Assembly: GCF_013362815.1 (NCBI RefSeq) | Contig: NZ_JABFVK010000119.1 | Span: forward strand, 1 to 37,989 | DNA: 37,989 nucleotides | Direction: 5' to 3' | DNA from: Hamadaea sp. | GTDB lineage: Bacteria; Actinomycetota; Actinomycetes; Mycobacteriales; Micromonosporaceae | In this document: positions 25,273-32,792 of the stretch, one piece after another | Numbering within the stretch: position 1 is the first letter of the stretch | How the letters are laid out: each line of letters starts with the position of its first letter | The notes under the pieces: model-generated | Database searches by the model: none | Told to the model about the DNA's origin: nothing | What the model saw: only the letters and a program-made list of their open reading frames with translations | Position numbers and translations under genes: made by a program

Positions 25273-26321
25273 GCGAGGAAGTCTTCACGCTGAAGCAGCC
25301 GGAGAAGGACGAGCGCCTGCTCGAGCAGCTGAGCGCGCTCACCCGGCACCATCGCGAACGCAGCCCGGAGTACGACCGTATCCTGCTGGCCAGCGGCCAG
25401 GCCCAGGACTCCTACGCCAGCGTCTACGACCTGCCCTGGCTCCCGGTCCGGATGTTCAAGAACCACCACCTCAAGAGCATCCCGGACGACGAGATCGTCA
25501 AGGTCCTCACCTCCAGCGGCACCACCGGCGACGTCAGCCGGATCTATCTCGACCGCGACGCCGCCGCTGCGCAGACCCGGATGCTGTCCCGGACGTTGCA
25601 AACCGTGCTCGGCCCGAAGCGGCTGCCCATGCTCATCGTCGACAGCCGCGGTGTCGTCGCCGACCGGCGCAGCTTCAGCGCCCGGGGCGCGGGCATGCTC
25701 GGCCTGATGAACTTCGGCCGCGACCACGTCTGGGTGCTCGACGAGAACGGCGAGCCGGACGTCGAGGTGCTCAAGCAGTTCCTCGCCAAACATGGCGACC
25801 AGCCGTTCCTCATCTTCGGCTTCACCTTCATGGTGTGGCTCTACCTCTACGAGGCCGCCCGCGACGCCGGGCTGGACCTGTCCAACGGCATCCTGATCCA
25901 CTCCGGCGGCTGGAAGAAGCTCATCGACCGGGCCGTGGACAACGCGGAGTTCCGCCGTCGGCTCGCCGAGGACATCGGCCTCACCAAGATCCACAACTTC
26001 TACGGCATGGTCGAGCAGATCGGCACGATCTACCTGGAAGGGCCGGACGGCGGCGGGCTGTACTGCCCCGACTTCGCCGACGTCATCATCCGGGACCCCG
26101 AGACCTGGGAAGTCGCGCCGATCGGCACGCCTGGGCTCATCGAAGTCACCAGTACGCTGCCGACGTCGTACCCCGGACACGTGCTGCTGACCGAGGATCT
26201 CGGTGTGGTGCATGGCGTCGACGACGGAGCCTGGCCGGGCAAGCGGTTCAGCGTCCTGGGCCGGCTCCCCCGCGCCGAAGCCCGCGGATGCAGCGACACC
26301 TTCACCGGAGGCGACCGATGA
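25269..26321 (+). CDS. LuxE-like acyl-protein synthetase
   Basis: A 350-residue protein of the LuxE/PaaK-related family. In luminous bacteria LuxE activates a fatty acid with ATP, holds it on a cysteine near its C-terminus and passes it to LuxC. Here TSSGTTGDVSR (about 90-100) is the ATP-binding loop and FYGMVEQIGTIYLE the second conserved block. LGRLPRAEARGCSDTF ends the protein with a cysteine at position 341, ten residues from the C-terminus, which matches the acylated cysteine of LuxE. The start is a GTG overlapping the ligase stop (GTGA). No luciferase genes are present in the window, so the acyl group must serve another purpose. Confidence 0.85.
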   Translation: MSEEVFTLKQPEKDERLLEQLSALTRHHRERSPEYDRILLASGQAQDSYASVYDLPWLPVRMFKNHHLKSIPDDEIVKVLTSSGTTGDVSRIYLDRDAAAAQTRMLSRTLQTVLGPKRLPMLIVDSRGVVADRRSFSARGAGMLGLMNFGRDHVWVLDENGEPDVEVLKQFLAKHGDQPFLIFGFTFMVWLYLYEAARDAGLDLSNGILIHSGGWKKLIDRAVDNAEFRRRLAEDIGLTKIHNFYGMVEQIGTIYLEGPDGGGLYCPDFADVIIRDPETWEVAPIGTPGLIEVTSTLPTSYPGHVLLTEDLGVVHGVDDGAWPGKRFSVLGRLPRAEARGCSDTFTGGDR

Positions 26322-27550
26322 AGATCGAGGTACGCTTCCCGGCCGGTCCGCAGGCCGAGATCGACGACGTCATCGCGGGAGTGACCGCCGAGCCCGAGGG
26401 CGGTCGGCTCGTCCCCGGCGACCCCCGGGTCGTCGACTTCCTCACCGCGCTGGCCCGGCGGCTGCTGGCTCCCTCGATCGCCCGCCGTCATCCCGAACTG
26501 GGCTCGCTCGGCTTCTTCCTGCGCAAGACCGAGATCCGCAAGACACTGGAGCATCTGCGCCGCGAGGGCGACGACGCGCTGGTCTTCCCGCGCGGTCTCG
26601 TCTTCCACGTCCCGCCGGCCAATGTGGACACCATCTTCGTCTACTCCTGGGCGCTGTCGGCGCTGGCGGGCAACCCCAACATCATCCGGATCTCGTCGCG
26701 GGCCGCCGGCGCGGCGCTGACGATTCTGGAGACGCTGAACGAGTGCCTGGCCGATGCGCACCCCGCCATCGGCCAGACTCAGCGGATGATCACCTACGGC
26801 CACCAGGACGAGGTCACCGCGGCGCTGAGCGCTGCCTGCGATCTCCGGGTCATCTGGGGCGGTGATCGCACCGTACGCGACATCCGGCGGCACCCGCTCG
26901 CGCCGCACGCCCGGGACGTCACGTTCCCCGACCGCTCCTCGTACGCCGCGATCTCCCTCGCGGGCTGGCAGGCGACCGACGCCGAGGGCCGCAAGCGGGC
27001 CGCCGAAGGGCTGGTCAACGACGTCTACTGGTTCGACCAGGCGGCCTGTTCCTCGCCGATGGCGATCTACCTCGTCGGCGACGCCGGTCAGGCACCCGCC
27101 GTGAAAGAGGAGCTTCTGAGCCTCGTCGCGCAGGGCGCTCGGGCGCAGGGATTCGCCGTCGACGCCGCGATGGCGGTGGAGAAACGCGTCTCGACGTACG
27201 GCCTGGCTGCGGAAGGCAGAGCCACCGCGTTGGACCTGGCCGACAACACCGTCACGGGCGTTACGCTGACCAGCCCGGACGCCGTGCCGCACGACTGGCT
27301 GGGTGCGGGCGTCTTCCCGTTCACCACGGTCGGGTCGCTGGCCGAGATCGCGCCGCTGATCACCCGCAAGGACCAGACCTTCAGCCACTTCGGATTCACC
27401 CGGGACGAACTTATCGCCTTCGCCCATCAGTTGGGCGGACGCGGCGTCGATCGGATCGTCCCGTTCGGACAGGCGCTGAACTTCGCGGGAGTATGGGACG
27501 GCTACGACCTCATCCGTGAGTTCGGCCGCCTCGTGACCGTCACCGCCTGA
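26318..27550 (+). CDS. LuxC-like acyl reductase
   Basis: A 410-residue aldehyde-dehydrogenase-fold protein of the LuxC acyl-CoA reductase family, which reduces acyl groups with NADPH to aldehydes through a thioester on the enzyme. The catalytic cysteine is in WFDQAACSSP (C244), and the nearby ANVDTIFVYSWALSALAGN (101-119) is the usual cofactor-side block. It is about 60-70 residues shorter than Vibrio LuxC, mainly at the N-terminus. The ATG at 26318 overlaps the LuxE stop (ATGA); the open frame upstream is a shadow. It is the last gene of the operon, followed by an inverted repeat. LuxE plus LuxC together imply an aldehyde product or a reductive transfer. Confidence 0.88.
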   Translation: MKIEVRFPAGPQAEIDDVIAGVTAEPEGGRLVPGDPRVVDFLTALARRLLAPSIARRHPELGSLGFFLRKTEIRKTLEHLRREGDDALVFPRGLVFHVPPANVDTIFVYSWALSALAGNPNIIRISSRAAGAALTILETLNECLADAHPAIGQTQRMITYGHQDEVTAALSAACDLRVIWGGDRTVRDIRRHPLAPHARDVTFPDRSSYAAISLAGWQATDAEGRKRAAEGLVNDVYWFDQAACSSPMAIYLVGDAGQAPAVKEELLSLVAQGARAQGFAVDAAMAVEKRVSTYGLAAEGRATALDLADNTVTGVTLTSPDAVPHDWLGAGVFPFTTVGSLAEIAPLITRKDQTFSHFGFTRDELIAFAHQLGGRGVDRIVPFGQALNFAGVWDGYDLIREFGRLVTVTA

Positions 27551-27616
27551 CCGTTGATCACGGCGAAGGGGGCGGCGACCCGCCGTCAACCGGGACCCTA
27601 GGTTCATGATCAACGG
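27551..27616. terminator. Inverted repeat between convergent luxC-like and SDR genes
   Basis: Perfect 10-bp arms, CCGTTGATCA (27551-27560) and TGATCAACGG (27607-27616), enclose an inner GGCGG-CGAC-CCGCC hairpin (27571-27584). The left arm begins directly after the luxC-like stop and the right arm ends nine bases from the stop of the converging gene, so one element can end both transcripts. Confidence 0.75.
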
Positions 27617-27625
27617 AGCGGGGCG

Positions 27626-28420
27626 CTACCAGGCAGTCCATCCACCGTCGACGACGACGTTCGCCCCGGTGGTGTAACTCGACCGCGGAGACGCGAGAAA
27701 AAGCAGCGCAGTAGCGATCTCTTCAGGAGATCCGACCCGCCCCAACGGGGAGTGTTCGCCGAGCGCCTGAAGGAATTCCGGGTCGCCCCCACCGGGAAAT
27801 GCCCCTGGCGTCAGCGCGTTCACGCGTACACCTTGGGGGGCAAGCTCGACCGCCGCGTAGCGCGTGAGCTGCAGCAAGCCTGCTTTGACGGCGCCGTAGT
27901 AGGGCGGGTTGACCTGCTCGGGACTCGCGTAGAGCGAGGGCCGGGGGCTGACCAGGCCGTACATCGACGACACGGTGATGACCGCGGGCGACGAGTCGGC
28001 GGCGGCGCGGACCAGGAGGTCGCGGGTGGCGGCGAGCAGGCGTTGGAAGGCGGCGAGCGCGAGGTCGGCGGCCTGGGCGAAGTCTTCCGTGCGAGCGGTG
28101 GCCAGCGTTCCGCCGCGCCCGACATGCGCATTGTGCACCAGGACGTCCACGCGCCCCGGACCGACGCTCAGTGCCAGGCCGAGCGCCTGGACATCGTCGG
28201 GATTCGTGACGTCGCATCGGGCGCTCACCGCGGACAGGCCGTCGGCCAGCAACTCTTCCGTCAAAGCATCCAATGTGGAGGAATCTCGCCCGACCAGCCA
28301 GACCTGCGCACCCGCCGTGGCAAGCGTCCGGGCCATGACGCGGCCGAGCCGACCGGTCGCACCCGTCACCACCGCGATCTTGCCGCTCAAACCGAACAGC
28401 GCCTCGGGCGTCAGGTTCAT
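27626..28420 (-). CDS. Short-chain dehydrogenase, sugar-type
   Basis: A 264-residue classical SDR with TGATGRLG (about 20-27), NAH in place of the common NNAG/NAG motif, VSSMYG with the active serine, and YYGAVKAGL with catalytic tyrosine and lysine. The C-terminal GANVVVDGGWTAW is typical. Related oxidoreductases (for example PtmA of Campylobacter) sit in nonulosonate clusters, where they adjust precursor oxidation state; this resemblance is by context and fold only. The ATG at 28420 overlaps the aldo/keto reductase stop (ATGA), favouring it over the GTG at 28435. It is the last gene of the pseH operon. Confidence 0.82.
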   Translation of the reverse strand: MNLTPEALFGLSGKIAVVTGATGRLGRVMARTLATAGAQVWLVGRDSSTLDALTEELLADGLSAVSARCDVTNPDDVQALGLALSVGPGRVDVLVHNAHVGRGGTLATARTEDFAQAADLALAAFQRLLAATRDLLVRAAADSSPAVITVSSMYGLVSPRPSLYASPEQVNPPYYGAVKAGLLQLTRYAAVELAPQGVRVNALTPGAFPGGGDPEFLQALGEHSPLGRVGSPEEIATALLFLASPRSSYTTGANVVVDGGWTAW

Positions 28421-29301
28421 CGCGCGCTCCCCCACGTGCTCGGATCCACCAGCTGCACGGGCAGCGGCGGCAACCGATCCAAGATCATTTCACGCTCGAC
28501 CGCTGTGAGCCCCGTCCGGCTCGCGAGCCGGACGTTCTCGCCGAGCTGGTCCAGCGTCTCGGCCCCGATCACGACCGAGGTCACCCAGCTCAAACCTAAG
28601 GGGTACGCGACCAGGAGGCCGGCTCGGTTCGGAAAACCGAGTTCCGCCGCGACCTCGTCAAGCACGCGCACCGCGGCGTCCCGGTCCTCGTCGGGGACGT
28701 GCGGCCAGCGGACGGCGCTCCCGGCGGTCAGCAGCCCTTGCAGGTAAACACTGCGAACCGTGACGACCACGTCGTCGGCGAGGACGTCCGCGACCCCAGC
28801 GGAGGTCCAGCGCCGGTCGACCACGTTGCAGGGCAGCTGGACGTACCCGAGATCGGGGAGCTTGGCGACCTCGAACAGCTCCGCCGGATTCTGCACGGAC
28901 ACGCCGATCCGGTCGGCTCTTCCTTCGTCCTTGACTCTTCGAAGCGCATCCCACGCGATCGGCACGTCGGCCGCCCGATGCAGGAGGAACGTGGCGCTCT
29001 TCTCATGGAGCGCGGTGAGGCTGGCGGTCACGCTCGCCTCGACGTCCGTCTCGCCCGGTGCGACCTTGGTGATCACCTTCGGCTTCACCGGAGCTGCGCC
29101 GATGCGCGCTTCGCTTTCGCCGTACGCCCGCGCGGTGTCCACATGGGTCACCCCGAGCTCGGCGGCCTTCGCCAGCAAGGCGTCGACCGCCGTCTGATCG
29201 AGATCCCCGGTCGTGTTGGCGATCCCGTACGCCATCCCCAGTTGGGCCGCACCGAGAACCAGGGCGGACTGGCGAAAGCCGCCCTGGTCGCGTACGGGCA
29301 A
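28417..29301 (-). CDS. Aldo/keto reductase
   Basis: A 294-residue aldo/keto reductase. The N-terminus has LGAAQLGMAYGIAN, then THVDTARAYGESE with the catalytic aspartate and tyrosine (about 53-65). The family lysine is in VITKVAPGE and the histidine in FLLHRAADV. It is expected to reduce a sugar keto or aldehyde group with NADPH. Genes of this type occur in several bacterial nonulosonate clusters without a settled role. The apparent start is a TTG at 29301, nine bases after the PseI stop, without a clear Shine-Dalgarno sequence, which suggests translation by reinitiation. The stop is coupled to the SDR gene. Confidence 0.82.
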   Translation of the reverse strand: MPVRDQGGFRQSALVLGAAQLGMAYGIANTTGDLDQTAVDALLAKAAELGVTHVDTARAYGESEARIGAAPVKPKVITKVAPGETDVEASVTASLTALHEKSATFLLHRAADVPIAWDALRRVKDEGRADRIGVSVQNPAELFEVAKLPDLGYVQLPCNVVDRRWTSAGVADVLADDVVVTVRSVYLQGLLTAGSAVRWPHVPDEDRDAAVRVLDEVAAELGFPNRAGLLVAYPLGLSWVTSVVIGAETLDQLGENVRLASRTGLTAVEREMILDRLPPLPVQLVDPSTWGSAR

Positions 29302-29309
29302 CGGGGTGC

Positions 29310-30359
29310 TCAGATGAGGTCCCAGCTCAGTGGGGTGCCCTTGGCGGCGTCGCGGGTGAAGGTGCGGCCGAGGACTTTGTCGATCTCGATCGGGGGCAGG
29401 CCGTTGGCGGGCCGGATCGAGCGCACGTTGGCCGGGGTGACCGGGTCACCGGCCTGGACGTCTTCGACCACGTACAGCGAACGGCGGAACCGCAGGCCTT
29501 CCTTCTCCGACTCGGTCGGGCCGATGTGCGTACTGCCCAGGGCGAGCCAGGCACGTTCGGACTCGTCGACCAGGGCACGCATCTCGGCCGGGGTCATCGA
29601 GAACGCCGAGTCGACCCCGCCGTCCTCCCGGGCCAGGGTGATGTGCTTTTCGATCACGGTCGCCCCGAACGCCACACTGGCGATCGGCACCCCGATGCTG
29701 AGCGTGTGATCCGACAGACCGACCTGTACGCCGAAGGCCTCGGCCAGGATCGGGATGCGCCGCAGGTTGGAGTCTTGCGGCGGCGACGGATACGACGCGG
29801 TGCAGGCCAGCAGCACGATCTGGGTCGCACCCGCACCACGGGCGGTGTCCAGCGCGGCGGCGATGTCGGCGACGCTGGCCATCCCAGTGGAGATGATCAA
29901 CGGTTTGCCGGTCTGCGCGGCGAGCCGGATCAGCGGCAGGTCCACCAGCTCCGACGAAGCGATCTTGTACGCCGGTGCGCCCAACGACTCCAGCAGCTCG
30001 ATCGCGGTCGGGTCGAACGGGGCCGAGAACACGGTCAGCCCGTGCGACGCGGCCCGCTGGAAGATCGGCTGGTGCCACTCGAACGGCGTGTGCGCCTTCT
30101 GGAACAGCTGATACAGCGACTCGCCGCCCCACAGGTCGTGCCCGGCCGAGATCCGGAACTCCGGGGTGTCCACGTCGATCGTGATCGTGTCCGGGGTGTA
30201 GGTCTGCAACTTCAACGCATGCGCACCGGACTCGGCGACCGCGTCGACGATCTGCAACGCCCGCTCCAGGGAACCGTTGTGGTTACCCGACATCTCGGCG
30301 ATGACGAACGGCCGATGCCCCGGCCCGATCAGATGACCACCGATCTTGATCTCGGTCAC
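29310..30359 (-). CDS. pseI: PseI, pseudaminic acid synthase (NeuB family)
   Basis: A 349-residue NeuB-family synthase that condenses the diacetamido-trideoxy-L-altrose made by PseG with phosphoenolpyruvate to give pseudaminic acid. The barrel spans about 15-275 with FVIAEMSGNHNGSLERA (18-34), KLQTYTPDTI (50-59), SAPFDPTAIELLESL, KIASSEL and the metal-ligand-type SDHTLSIGVP. The C-terminal SAF (antifreeze-like) domain covers about 290-345 (RRSLYVVEDVQAGDPVTPAN). The TYTPDTITID pattern is more like PseI than sialic acid NeuB, in my judgement. The ATG overlaps the PseH stop (ATGA). Confidence 0.9.
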   Translation of the reverse strand: MTEIKIGGHLIGPGHRPFVIAEMSGNHNGSLERALQIVDAVAESGAHALKLQTYTPDTITIDVDTPEFRISAGHDLWGGESLYQLFQKAHTPFEWHQPIFQRAASHGLTVFSAPFDPTAIELLESLGAPAYKIASSELVDLPLIRLAAQTGKPLIISTGMASVADIAAALDTARGAGATQIVLLACTASYPSPPQDSNLRRIPILAEAFGVQVGLSDHTLSIGVPIASVAFGATVIEKHITLAREDGGVDSAFSMTPAEMRALVDESERAWLALGSTHIGPTESEKEGLRFRRSLYVVEDVQAGDPVTPANVRSIRPANGLPPIEIDKVLGRTFTRDAAKGTPLSWDLI

Positions 30360-30868
30360 TTCGTTCTCCCCTTCCGGTCGGCCGCGCTGAGCTCGGTCCA
30401 GACGACTTCCTGCGGCACCCCGTCGACCTCGCGCTCGTAGCGCCGGGTCTCGGTGAATCCCATCCGCTTGTGCAACTGCAACACCGGGGTGTTCCAGGCG
30501 AGCGTCTCGCCCCCGATCAGCTCGGCGCCGAGCACGTCGAAGGCGTACGCCACGGCGTCCTTCTCCAGCTGCACCCAGGCGGGCAACAGCTCACCCTTCG
30601 CCTGGAGCGTCTCGTTGTCGAGGTAGAACCCCCAGACGACGCCGTGCTCGGCGGCCTCCCGGGCGTCGAAGCTGACCACCCCGGCCGGCTCTCCCCGCCA
30701 CTCGAAGATCAAGACGCGCCTTTTCTCGTCCGCCGCGACGGCGGCCCACCAGGCGGCGTGCTCCTCCGGGCGGATCTCATGCGTCGTGAAGCTCACCTTG
30801 CGTACTTCGGGGTGATTGCGCCAGGTCAAGACGATGTCCCGGTCGGAATCGGTCGCGTCGCGCAGCAC
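30356..30868 (-). CDS. pseH: PseH-like N-acetyltransferase (GNAT)
   Basis: A 170-residue GNAT-fold acyltransferase. PseH acetylates the 4-amino group of the PseC product from acetyl-CoA. The N-terminus LRDATDSDRDIVLTWRNHPEVRKVS and EHAAWWAAV are typical of PseH-like and RimJ/RimL-like members. The later WNTPVLQLHKRMGFTETRRY is the conserved C-terminal GNAT block. The start is a GTG with no ribosome binding site but a -10 box six bases upstream, suggesting a leaderless mRNA. If the lux-like operon supplies unusual acyl groups, this enzyme is one possible acceptor step; that is inference. Confidence 0.85.
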   Translation of the reverse strand: MLRDATDSDRDIVLTWRNHPEVRKVSFTTHEIRPEEHAAWWAAVAADEKRRVLIFEWRGEPAGVVSFDAREAAEHGVVWGFYLDNETLQAKGELLPAWVQLEKDAVAYAFDVLGAELIGGETLAWNTPVLQLHKRMGFTETRRYEREVDGVPQEVVWTELSAADRKGRTK

Positions 30869-30874
30869 CCGACG

Positions 30875-30880
30875 ATCCTA
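30875..30880 (-). promoter_or_regulatory. Candidate -10 box of the pseH operon
   Basis: TAGGAT on the minus strand ends six bases before the pseH GTG, which places the transcription start at or next to the start codon. No convincing -35 hexamer is seen. Confidence 0.45.
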
Positions 30881-30923
30881 GCCCGGCCGCTGCTCCCGCC
30901 CTCCCGCCGGGATCATGACCTCA

Positions 30924-30933
30924 CCCCTAGGGG
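30924..30933. promoter_or_regulatory. Palindrome centred between divergent operons
   Basis: CCCCTAGGGG is a perfect 10-bp palindrome lying 55 bases from the pseH start and 58 bases from the ABC ATPase start. Its central position near both -35 regions makes it a possible shared operator. Confidence 0.3.
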
Positions 30934-30978
30934 CGGAAATCGGTAACTCGCCGGATCACAGAACTTCCAGGATGCGTC

Positions 30979-30984
30979 TAGGTT
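30979..30984 (+). promoter_or_regulatory. Candidate -10 box of the ABC operon
   Basis: TAGGTT ends seven bases before the GTG at 30992, as expected for a leaderless transcript. This also argues against the TTG at 30983, which lies inside the box. Confidence 0.45.
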
Positions 30985-30991
30985 GACGACC

Positions 30992-31921
30992 GTGACACTG
31001 ATCGCGACCGAGTCGCTCACCAAGCGCTACGCGAACGGCGTACTGGCGCTCAGCGAATTCACGGTCCAGGTGCAGCCCGGCGTCGTCGGTCTCGTCGGCG
31101 CCAACGGAGCCGGCAAGTCGACGCTCATCAAGATCCTCCTGGGTCTCGTCGAGCCGACCGCCGGCAGCGTACGCGTGCTGGGTCTGGACCCGAGGACGGA
31201 AGCGGAGAAGATCCGGGCCCGGGTCGGCTACATGCCGGAGCACGACAGCCTGCCCCCGGATCTGGCCGCGGCCGAGTTCGTGACGCACATGGCTCGCATG
31301 AGCGGGCTGCCGAAGGTGGCCGCGCGGGAGCGGGCCTCGGAGGCGTTGCGGCACGTCGGCCTCTACGAGGAGCGGTTCCGCCAGATCGGCGGCTACTCCA
31401 CCGGCATGAAGCAGCGGGTCAAGCTGGCCCAGGCGCTCGTGCACGACCCTGATCTGCTGCTGCTGGACGAGCCGACGAACGGGCTCGACCCGGCCGGGCG
31501 GGACGCCATGCTCGGGTTGATCCACCGGATCGGCAGCGAGTTCGGCATTTCGCTCGTCGTCTGCTCGCACTTGCTCGGCGAGGTCGAGCGGATCTGCGAC
31601 TCGCTCGTGGCGATCGACGGCGGCCGGTTGTTGCGCGCCGACAGCGTCGCGACCATGACGACCGTCAGCGATGTGCTCGCGGTCGAGGTCTCCGAGGGGC
31701 AGCCGGAACTCGCCGCGGCGTTGCGGGCCCAGGGCCTGCCGGTCCGCGAGGAGTCGCATCTCATTCTCGTGCCGCTGACCGGCGACGGCACCTACGACCA
31801 GATCATCGGCGAGGTCGCCCGGCTGGATCTGCCGTTGCACCGGCTCGACCTGCGCCGCCACCGCATCGCGGAGCTGTTCGCCACCGCGGCCCCGACCGGA
31901 CAGGAGGCCGCCGATGTCTGA
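30992..31921 (+). CDS. ABC transporter ATPase, ABC-2 type system, first
   Basis: A 309-residue ATPase with Walker A GANGAGKST (36-44), signature YSTGMKQR, Walker B LLLLDEPTNGLDP and switch histidine in VVCSHLLGEVE. A C-terminal domain of about 90 residues follows the ATPase core, as in exporters of the ABC-2/NosF type. The partner permease follows with an 8-base overlap. The family moves lipids, antibiotics or copper-enzyme maturation factors, or works in resistance, so the substrate is open. The GTG at 30992 is preferred (see the -10 box); a TTG nine bases earlier is the alternative. Confidence 0.88.
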   Translation: MTLIATESLTKRYANGVLALSEFTVQVQPGVVGLVGANGAGKSTLIKILLGLVEPTAGSVRVLGLDPRTEAEKIRARVGYMPEHDSLPPDLAAAEFVTHMARMSGLPKVAARERASEALRHVGLYEERFRQIGGYSTGMKQRVKLAQALVHDPDLLLLDEPTNGLDPAGRDAMLGLIHRIGSEFGISLVVCSHLLGEVERICDSLVAIDGGRLLRADSVATMTTVSDVLAVEVSEGQPELAAALRAQGLPVREESHLILVPLTGDGTYDQIIGEVARLDLPLHRLDLRRHRIAELFATAAPTGQEAADV

Positions 31922-32792
31922 GTCGGGCGTCATCCATGACATCGGCTACCAGCGGTACTCCGGGCCCCGGCTCGGCCGCGGGTATGCCGTCCGCTCGCTC
32001 TACGCGCACAGCCTGCGGACCGCGTTCGGTCTCGGCCGCAGCGGCAAATCCAAGATCTTCCCGTGGTTCGCCGCCGGCATCGCGCTGCTCGTCGCCGTGA
32101 TCGTCACGGCGGTACGCGCACAGATGGGCAAGCCGGTACTCTCCTACACCTCGTACGCCGACGCCATCTCGATTCTCGTCGTGCTGTTCTGTGCGGTCAT
32201 CGGCCCCGAGTTGGTCTCCCGGGATCTGCGTTCCGGCGTACTGCCGCTGTATTTCTCGCGACCACTGACCCGCGCGGACTATGCGCTGGCGAAGCTGGCC
32301 GCGACGGTGTCCGCGGCGTGGCTGTTGCTGGCGATGCCGCTGACGATCATGTTCCTGGGCGGAGCGTTCGGGGCGGGCGGCGCGAAGGAGATCTGGACCG
32401 AGGTCGGCCGGTACGCCGCGGGCCTGGGCTACGCCGCGCTGTTCGCGCTGCTCTTCGGGGCGATCTCGACGCTGGTCGGGTCGCTGGCCAGCCGCCGGGC
32501 GGTGGCCGCGGCGATCATCGCGGGCTTCTTCCTCATGGCGACCGCGGTCTCCGGTGTGGTGTCGGGCATCGCCTTCGCCACCGACAGCACCGCGTTGCAG
32601 CACACGTTCGGCCTGCTCAGCCCGGCGACTCTGCTGCAAGGCGTCCACGCCTGGGCGTTCGCCGAACAGCCCGGCGATCTGGAGACGATCCCGGTCGGCG
32701 GCCTCGGCCCGGTCTACGGGCTGGTCTTCGCCGGCGTGGTCGCGCTGTGCACCCTGCTCCTGCTGGCCCGCTACCGGAAGGTCGCCCGATGA
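31914..32792 (+). CDS. ABC-2 type permease, first
   Basis: A 292-residue membrane protein with about six hydrophobic segments (first at about 48-66). The VVLFCAVIGPELVSRDLRSGVLPLYFSRPL segment is the hallmark of ABC-2/NosY-like permeases, in which a conserved E-x-R loop precedes the third segment. It should pair with the ATPase upstream. The ATG overlaps the ATPase end by eight bases and its stop overlaps the next ATPase (ATGA). Confidence 0.87.
   Translation: MSESGVIHDIGYQRYSGPRLGRGYAVRSLYAHSLRTAFGLGRSGKSKIFPWFAAGIALLVAVIVTAVRAQMGKPVLSYTSYADAISILVVLFCAVIGPELVSRDLRSGVLPLYFSRPLTRADYALAKLAATVSAAWLLLAMPLTIMFLGGAFGAGGAKEIWTEVGRYAAGLGYAALFALLFGAISTLVGSLASRRAVAAAIIAGFFLMATAVSGVVSGIAFATDSTALQHTFGLLSPATLLQGVHAWAFAEQPGDLETIPVGGLGPVYGLVFAGVVALCTLLLLARYRKVAR

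Noticed and set aside
25269-27550. A bacterial bioluminescence (lux) operon
   Set aside because: luxE- and luxC-like genes are present but there is no luxA, luxB or luxD homologue, and the neighbours are ACP and sugar-pathway genes.
15968-30868. A sialic (N-acetylneuraminic) or legionaminic acid pathway
   Set aside because: There is no hydrolysing UDP-GlcNAc 2-epimerase (NeuC/LegG type), while a PseG-type hydrolase and a PseB-type dehydratase are present.
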